NCBI RefSeq assembly: GCF_025699125.1
Contig: NZ_JAILWC010000001.1
Span: 290,884-354,883 of the forward strand
Origin: Nitrosopumilus sp.
GTDB taxonomy: Archaea; Thermoproteota; Nitrososphaeria; Nitrososphaerales; Nitrosopumilaceae
Direction of reading: 5' to 3'
DNA: 64,000 nucleotides
Under the pieces are notes generated by a model. It had not been told where the DNA came from, searched no databases, and worked only from the letters and a program-made list of their open reading frames with translations. The position numbers were made by a program, and so were the translations under genes. Positions 59,885 to 64,000 of the stretch are shown here, one piece after another. Every line of letters begins with the position of its first letter. Positions within the stretch are counted from its first letter, which is position 1.

Positions 59885-59924
59885 GAAGGGTTTATCAACA
59901 TCAAAATTTCAAAATTACCATATC

Positions 59925-60260
59925 ATGAAATCTCTGCTTGTCGTGATGTCTGTTGCTATTCTGGGCTTGTTTGGCACTGCATATGCTCAACCATTAGATG
60001 ACATTAGTGCAACTGTGCTTGAATATGATGATTCCCTAGCATCAGTACACTTGGCATGGAATCATGATGATTCCATATCCAGCTATGATATAGGATGTGT
60101 AAGTTGTATTCCTAATTTCTCAGAAAACACCACTTATGATGAAATAGTCTTGTCTGACATTACTTCACTTGAAAATGGCATTGCTATTCTCTATGTCATT
60201 GCATATCATGATGATGGTGACATGATTACTGCAAAGCAGGTAATGTTGGAGTTATCTTGA
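59925..60260 (+). CDS. Small secreted fibronectin-like protein (111 aa)
   Basis: Signal peptide MKSLLVVMSVAILGLFGTAY with AQ-P cleavage region. The mature part is about 90 residues with fibronectin-III-like strands (SVHLAWNHDDSISSYDIG, AILYVIAYHDDG) and two close Cys (GCVSCIPN). It does not use the leader cassette consensus. Extracellular, function unknown. Confidence 0.68.
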   Translation: MKSLLVVMSVAILGLFGTAYAQPLDDISATVLEYDDSLASVHLAWNHDDSISSYDIGCVSCIPNFSENTTYDEIVLSDITSLENGIAILYVIAYHDDGDMITAKQVMLELS

Positions 60261-60336
60261 CATTTTTCTAAAAAAAACCCTGTTCATCTGTGCGTAAACT
60301 CCAAAATTTTACTAATAATTCATCAGTGTTTATTAT

Positions 60337-61788
60337 ATGGAAAAACTCAGTCGATTTTTCATGGTTGGCGTGACAATTCTTGGAATTTGTGTTGTTTTTG
60401 CATTTTTTATCACAAGTCCTGCTTTTGCCCAAGAACCAGTTGAGACAAGCAACCAGACCACACTGTCAGGTGATCTCTCAAACAATCCAGTAGCACAAGA
60501 CATTCTAAAAAAGATAGAGCAGACAAAAAAATGGATCAAAGACCTAGAACAAAAAGATTATGAAAGACTAGAGGCGCAAAAGGAACTGGAGGCAAAAAGA
60601 GCACAATCTCTCCAAATACTGAATCAGGATCTGGCAGACTGGGAAAAACTGTGGGATTATTATTCCTCTTACAACGCTTTTGAGAGGTTTGTAGACAAGA
60701 TTCCTGACTCTCAAGTGCAAGATGTTTTCTGGGACCAGTTTGAATTCAAGGAACAAAAAGTAGAGGCAGGACGAGATGCATTCAAACAAGTGATTGCTGA
60801 TGGCGGTTCCAGGCGTGATGCACTTCAGGCATATCTTGCAGCAGCTGAGACCAAACGAATTGAGCTTATTGAAACAAATTCACAGTTTAATGTGAACCAT
60901 AACTTGGCATATTACTCGCAGCAAATCCTTTTTGATAAAGAAGGACAGTTCATTGATTCTCCGATTACTGGTGAGCAGCTACGAAAATACTATGAGGATT
61001 ACAGGACAAACCCTGCATATCTTCAGGCAAATCCTGACGATGCTGTTTCATGGGAGGATCTTGGCAAAACTACTCCTGACACCGAATGCCGGGAGGGAAA
61101 TGTTGTAGTGTATAGATTTCATGCAGAAGATTATGTCTGTGTGAGCGTGTCTACTGCAGAGATGTGGGTGCGACATGGGATGGGTGAGATTACAGGTGAC
61201 GCACAAAATAGATTTGCACAAGAACCAATCACACCACTTACAAAATGCAATGACGGATTCAGCGTGATATTTAATCTTGAAACCCAGAAATATTCCTGCG
61301 TACCTGATGATACTGCAAAAGAATGGACAGAACAAGGGCTGGCAGAGTTTCATAATGTAGATGACTATGTTGCAACCAGCATTGAGAATAAAGACAAATC
61401 TGTAAGAGTCGAGGAAGTGAATTTGCAAATACGAGAAATGAAAAAAGAACTTGAGGAAAAACAAATCGAGCTAAAAAAAGAATACGACAAAAAATACGAT
61501 GATGCCATATCCCAATCAAAAATAGATGAAAAGAATGCAACTGTTGACTATAACCAGCGCACCGGCATGTCAAAAGAAGAATTGAGCATAAAGATTGGCG
61601 AGATTAGGGAAAATCTTGAATCAGAAAAAGAATCCATTCTTGAGAACAAGATTGACGACTTGAAGAACCTTGAAAAAGAATTCCAAGACCGCATGAAAGA
61701 ACTGGTTTCTCTTTATGAGAGTGATCCATATGTCGAGGTCAGATTGAACATGGGTCATACCGGATATGAAGCAGTTTCCAGACAATGA
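60337..61788 (+). CDS. Secreted coiled-coil protein with two module A copies (483 aa)
   Basis: Signal region MEKLSRFFMVGVTILGICVV. About 50-110 are coiled coil (KKIEQTKKWIKDLEQKDYE). Two module A-like copies lie at about 247-285 (CREGNVVVYRFHAEDYVCV, STAEMWVRHG) and about 302-338 (CNDGFSVIFNLETQKYSCV, DTAKEWTEQG), with RHG/EQG in place of RGW. A second long coiled coil covers about 345-465. It ends SRQ with TGA overlapping ATG 61785. Likely a surface rod or stalk. Confidence 0.75.
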   Translation: MEKLSRFFMVGVTILGICVVFAFFITSPAFAQEPVETSNQTTLSGDLSNNPVAQDILKKIEQTKKWIKDLEQKDYERLEAQKELEAKRAQSLQILNQDLADWEKLWDYYSSYNAFERFVDKIPDSQVQDVFWDQFEFKEQKVEAGRDAFKQVIADGGSRRDALQAYLAAAETKRIELIETNSQFNVNHNLAYYSQQILFDKEGQFIDSPITGEQLRKYYEDYRTNPAYLQANPDDAVSWEDLGKTTPDTECREGNVVVYRFHAEDYVCVSVSTAEMWVRHGMGEITGDAQNRFAQEPITPLTKCNDGFSVIFNLETQKYSCVPDDTAKEWTEQGLAEFHNVDDYVATSIENKDKSVRVEEVNLQIREMKKELEEKQIELKKEYDKKYDDAISQSKIDEKNATVDYNQRTGMSKEELSIKIGEIRENLESEKESILENKIDDLKNLEKEFQDRMKELVSLYESDPYVEVRLNMGHTGYEAVSRQ

Positions 61789-62360
61789 AAACTATATTCT
61801 TGATAATTGTTACATTTGTAATGGCTATACCAATAACTGAATCCTTTGCCGAACCAATTGAAATAAAACTTGGCGAAACTATTCTCTATGAAAATTTGAA
61901 TTTATCTTTTTATGATATAAGGGATTCTAGGTGTCCTTTGGATGTGACATGCATTTGGGAAGGAAAAGTTACAGCCATGATTAGCACTAGCAACCAAACT
62001 CACAAAATTGGAGGGCTTTTTGAAATTGGCTATCCTCTTACCTACATGACACCATATACAATTACTCTAATTGATGTAAAGCCACATCCAATCAGCACTG
62101 AAAAATCAGACTATGTTGCAATCCTTGACGTATCAAAAACAGAAAAAAATATTGATGCAAACTATGTTGACTTTCGTAATGCGTCCGGTGAAATCATTGA
62201 AGTTGGATGCAGTACTGGTTTGAGGGCATTCCCTAATGACTCTTTTGACAATGATGTTTTATTTTTTTTTAAATGTAATCCAAGTTTAACATTGATTCTA
62301 GTGCTAGTCGTTGGAGTTATTGTTGGAATTATTTTTATTGTCTGGAGAAAAAGAAAATGA
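61785..62360 (+). CDS. Secreted protein with C-terminal membrane helix (191 aa)
   Basis: Cassette variant start ATGAAAACTATATTCTTG. Signal peptide MKTIFLIIVTFVMAIPITES. A Cys motif DSRCPLDVTCIWEGKV matches a small extracytoplasmic domain seen in many bacteria (CPxxVxCxWxG). The C-terminus has a membrane helix (SLTLILVLVVGVIVGIIFIV) with basic tail RKRK, so it is anchored at both ends or at the end only. The stop overlaps the next ATG by 3 nt. Confidence 0.72.
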   Translation: MKTIFLIIVTFVMAIPITESFAEPIEIKLGETILYENLNLSFYDIRDSRCPLDVTCIWEGKVTAMISTSNQTHKIGGLFEIGYPLTYMTPYTITLIDVKPHPISTEKSDYVAILDVSKTEKNIDANYVDFRNASGEIIEVGCSTGLRAFPNDSFDNDVLFFFKCNPSLTLILVLVVGVIVGIIFIVWRKRK

Positions 62361-64000
62361 AAACTATGCTTTTGATAATTGTTGGAATTATAGTTTCAAT
62401 TAGCATTGTTTCAATTCTAATGAATGCAGATCAAGCATTTGCATTTTGTGATGCACATTCTGAACCTTGTTTTCAAAGAATTAAAACATATGATAAAATT
62501 GATGAACATTTTGTAAGAAATTACATTTTTGATTATGCTGATGATGTTTTTGTCCATTATGATTGGCCAAACAAATCAGTTAATGTGGCAAATAACTTTG
62601 ATGGGTTTCCTGCAGTTTATTGTTTTGAAATAATTGCTGATGGTGAGCCACATTTTCTCATGACCAATTGGATAGATCACAAAAGCATTTCTAACATAGT
62701 GGATATGTATGTGCCAGAATTGTGTGAACAATCACTCAACCCAATTAATTCTGAAAACAGACCTGATTCTTTGTATGTAAACAAGTCTATGAACACTCTG
62801 ACTCCTGAACCTGATATGTTGATGCTTTCCACTCCTCCTCTGCACCCTGACGATCTGAAAAGTTGTCTACTTGGAGATTTTGATGATAAAAATTACAAAT
62901 GGTGTAACAATTACAAAGAGAAGATAAAATTACTGCCTCCACTAAAGCAATTCAAGTCCGGAGTTCCAATTGATGATATACAATGTAAAGACAATCTGCA
63001 TCTTATTCAGAAACATGACGGTGCTCTTGCATGTGTAAAACCAAAATCAATAAACGCTCTTGTTTTTAGAGGGTGGACTGATGATAAATTCCGAACTCTG
63101 CCAATAATCGACTTTCAAAACCCAGATAGGATTTTTCGTGAGGTTGGGTATTTGGGGCTGATGATGCTTCTTCCACACATAGAAAACCAGACTGTAGCAA
63201 TATCGCTTGAAGGTAAACCAAACATGGTTTTACCGATTATTCAATATTATGAGATAGAAATTTTATCAGAAAAAACCAATACAAACGAATCTTTTTCAAG
63301 CGTTTTTGGAAAAATTACCAAACCCCACCTTCAAAAATTCTTTGAGGAAAATCCGATGAATCTTTTTGTCAAACGTGGGGTGCTATTGACATCATTGGGG
63401 GGATATCACGATAATACGGGAACCAATGGACCATTCAACCAATTTCTTACCGACAAAGAGTCTCAGATAATTGGGGATGCTTTGAATTATTATGAAAACA
63501 AGAGAACAAATGGAGAGAACGTACACTTTAATGATTTTGTCAAATGGCCAACCGGCAAAATCAATGAGTCATTTCTTCAAAAATCAAAACTTCTGGATAT
63601 TGCAAGTATAGAAGACAATCGCATTACATTGAATCCAACAGACACATGTGCACATATATCACTTAGACTACTTTCTGCAGACAATCTAGAGCAATACCAG
63701 TCCAGAGATAAAGAGATTCGATTTTTTGAAATTACCAAAACTGATTTGGAAAAGTTACCTGTTTTAGATGAATTAATTCAGGCAACCCATCATCTGGAAT
63801 TTACAACAAATGATGATGCACGTGCGGAAATGGGTTTACGAGAACTTGTAGACTATGAGTTTTTCATTATGGGAAAAGCAATTGACAAATATGATGATTC
63901 TCAAGATGACTATTTTGTCAAACTTGATGGTAATCTAGATGAGAAACTTGCAGATCCGAAACCACAGGGATTCTCAAATGAATTTTTATCTCCTCAGCTA
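62357..64000 (+). CDS. Large secreted protein with module A, 3' end outside window
   Basis: Cassette start ATG 62357 (MKTMLLIIVGIIVSISIVSI). The frame stays open for 548 codons to the end. Signal peptide, then Cys-containing domain (FCDAHSEPCFQRI), then module A at about 195-235 (PPLKQFKSGVPIDDIQCKDN, ACVKPKSINALVFRGW). The rest has no recognised domain and no membrane helix so far. It continues past the window, so its full nature is unknown. Confidence 0.75.
   Translation, partial: MKTMLLIIVGIIVSISIVSILMNADQAFAFCDAHSEPCFQRIKTYDKIDEHFVRNYIFDYADDVFVHYDWPNKSVNVANNFDGFPAVYCFEIIADGEPHFLMTNWIDHKSISNIVDMYVPELCEQSLNPINSENRPDSLYVNKSMNTLTPEPDMLMLSTPPLHPDDLKSCLLGDFDDKNYKWCNNYKEKIKLLPPLKQFKSGVPIDDIQCKDNLHLIQKHDGALACVKPKSINALVFRGWTDDKFRTLPIIDFQNPDRIFREVGYLGLMMLLPHIENQTVAISLEGKPNMVLPIIQYYEIEILSEKTNTNESFSSVFGKITKPHLQKFFEENPMNLFVKRGVLLTSLGGYHDNTGTNGPFNQFLTDKESQIIGDALNYYENKRTNGENVHFNDFVKWPTGKINESFLQKSKLLDIASIEDNRITLNPTDTCAHISLRLLSADNLEQYQSRDKEIRFFEITKTDLEKLPVLDELIQATHHLEFTTNDDARAEMGLRELVDYEFFIMGKAIDKYDDSQDDYFVKLDGNLDEKLADPKPQGFSNEFLSPQL

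Noticed and set aside
1-64000. tRNA, rRNA, RNase P or SRP RNA genes
   Set aside because: No GC-rich cloverleaf-type stretch, no TTCGA/TTCAA T-loop with matching stems, and no conserved RNA core was seen. The GTTCAAACC at 57951 has no acceptor or anticodon stems around it.

Overview
The window is one AT-rich (roughly two-thirds A+T by eye) chromosomal stretch of an ammonia-oxidising archaeon type genome (Nitrososphaerota/Thaumarchaeota, closest in style to Nitrosopumilus). The evidence is a CdvC/Vps4 ATPase beside an ESCRT-III-like protein, an archaeal AspRS, a family-4 uracil-DNA glycosylase, a PEFG-CTERM surface protein, an archaeal A-type ATPase subunit, many TTG/GTG starts, very short leaders and TATA boxes instead of bacterial -35/-10 promoters. 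I saw no rRNA, tRNA, CRISPR array or insertion sequence.

Layout. 0-2.3 kb: end of a DUF1059 gene, then a soluble histidine kinase / small Cys protein / response regulator set. 2.5-9.6 kb: a surface block. A 1401-aa protein with five extracellular InlB-like repeats, one membrane helix and a roughly 850-residue coiled coil is followed by small secreted beta-rich proteins grouped around a SipW/Sec11-type signal peptidase. 9.6-10.3 kb: a gene-free stretch crowded with inverted repeats. 10.3-16.7 kb: citrate synthase between two related small proteins, a DHH phosphoesterase with a Lys-rich tail, a PPOX-fold protein, a PEFG-CTERM protein, RidA, CheY and TrmB. 16.9-19.1 kb: a putative cell-division operon (ESCRT-III-like, helical partner, CdvC). 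19.2-23.6 kb: carAB, with an odd 21-nt, stop-containing insertion in carB and no usual start codon in either gene. 23.7-28.2 kb: a mixed block (phosphoesterase, SWIM protein, ATPase subunit F, Zn-alcohol dehydrogenase, DhnA/LsrF aldolase with a tandem-repeat tail). 28.4-33.2 kb: the branched-chain amino-acid operon ilvB-ilvN-leuA-leuB. 33-42 kb: aspS, an orphan peptide-type ABC ATPase, small zinc proteins, a VTT/DedA protein, two DNA glycosylases and TldD. 42-47 kb: a membrane sensor kinase, HPt and CheY phosphorelay set, then a PIN-ATPase-KH protein and a DtxR repressor. 47-50.6 kb: small conserved and secreted genes and a TauE/SafE exporter.

50.7-64 kb is an accessory array of secreted or membrane-anchored proteins and is the most unusual part. 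Genes are nearly all on the plus strand and many overlap by 4 or 11 bp. Most start from nearly the same short DNA cassette (consensus ATGAAAACTAGGCTTTTG...), so upstream proteins often end in ENEN because their last codons are the next gene's start. Cassette copies also occur as micro-ORFs with no real gene behind them. Two recurring Cys-containing modules are shared among otherwise different products: one with a CKD...CV...RGW signature, the other with an N-x-T-H...C-x-W signature. This looks like a fast-shuffling surface-protein repertoire built on a reusable secretion leader.

The calls rest on reading sequence motifs by eye; no database search was run. Gene starts moved to an internal ATG or TTG are explained in the entries.
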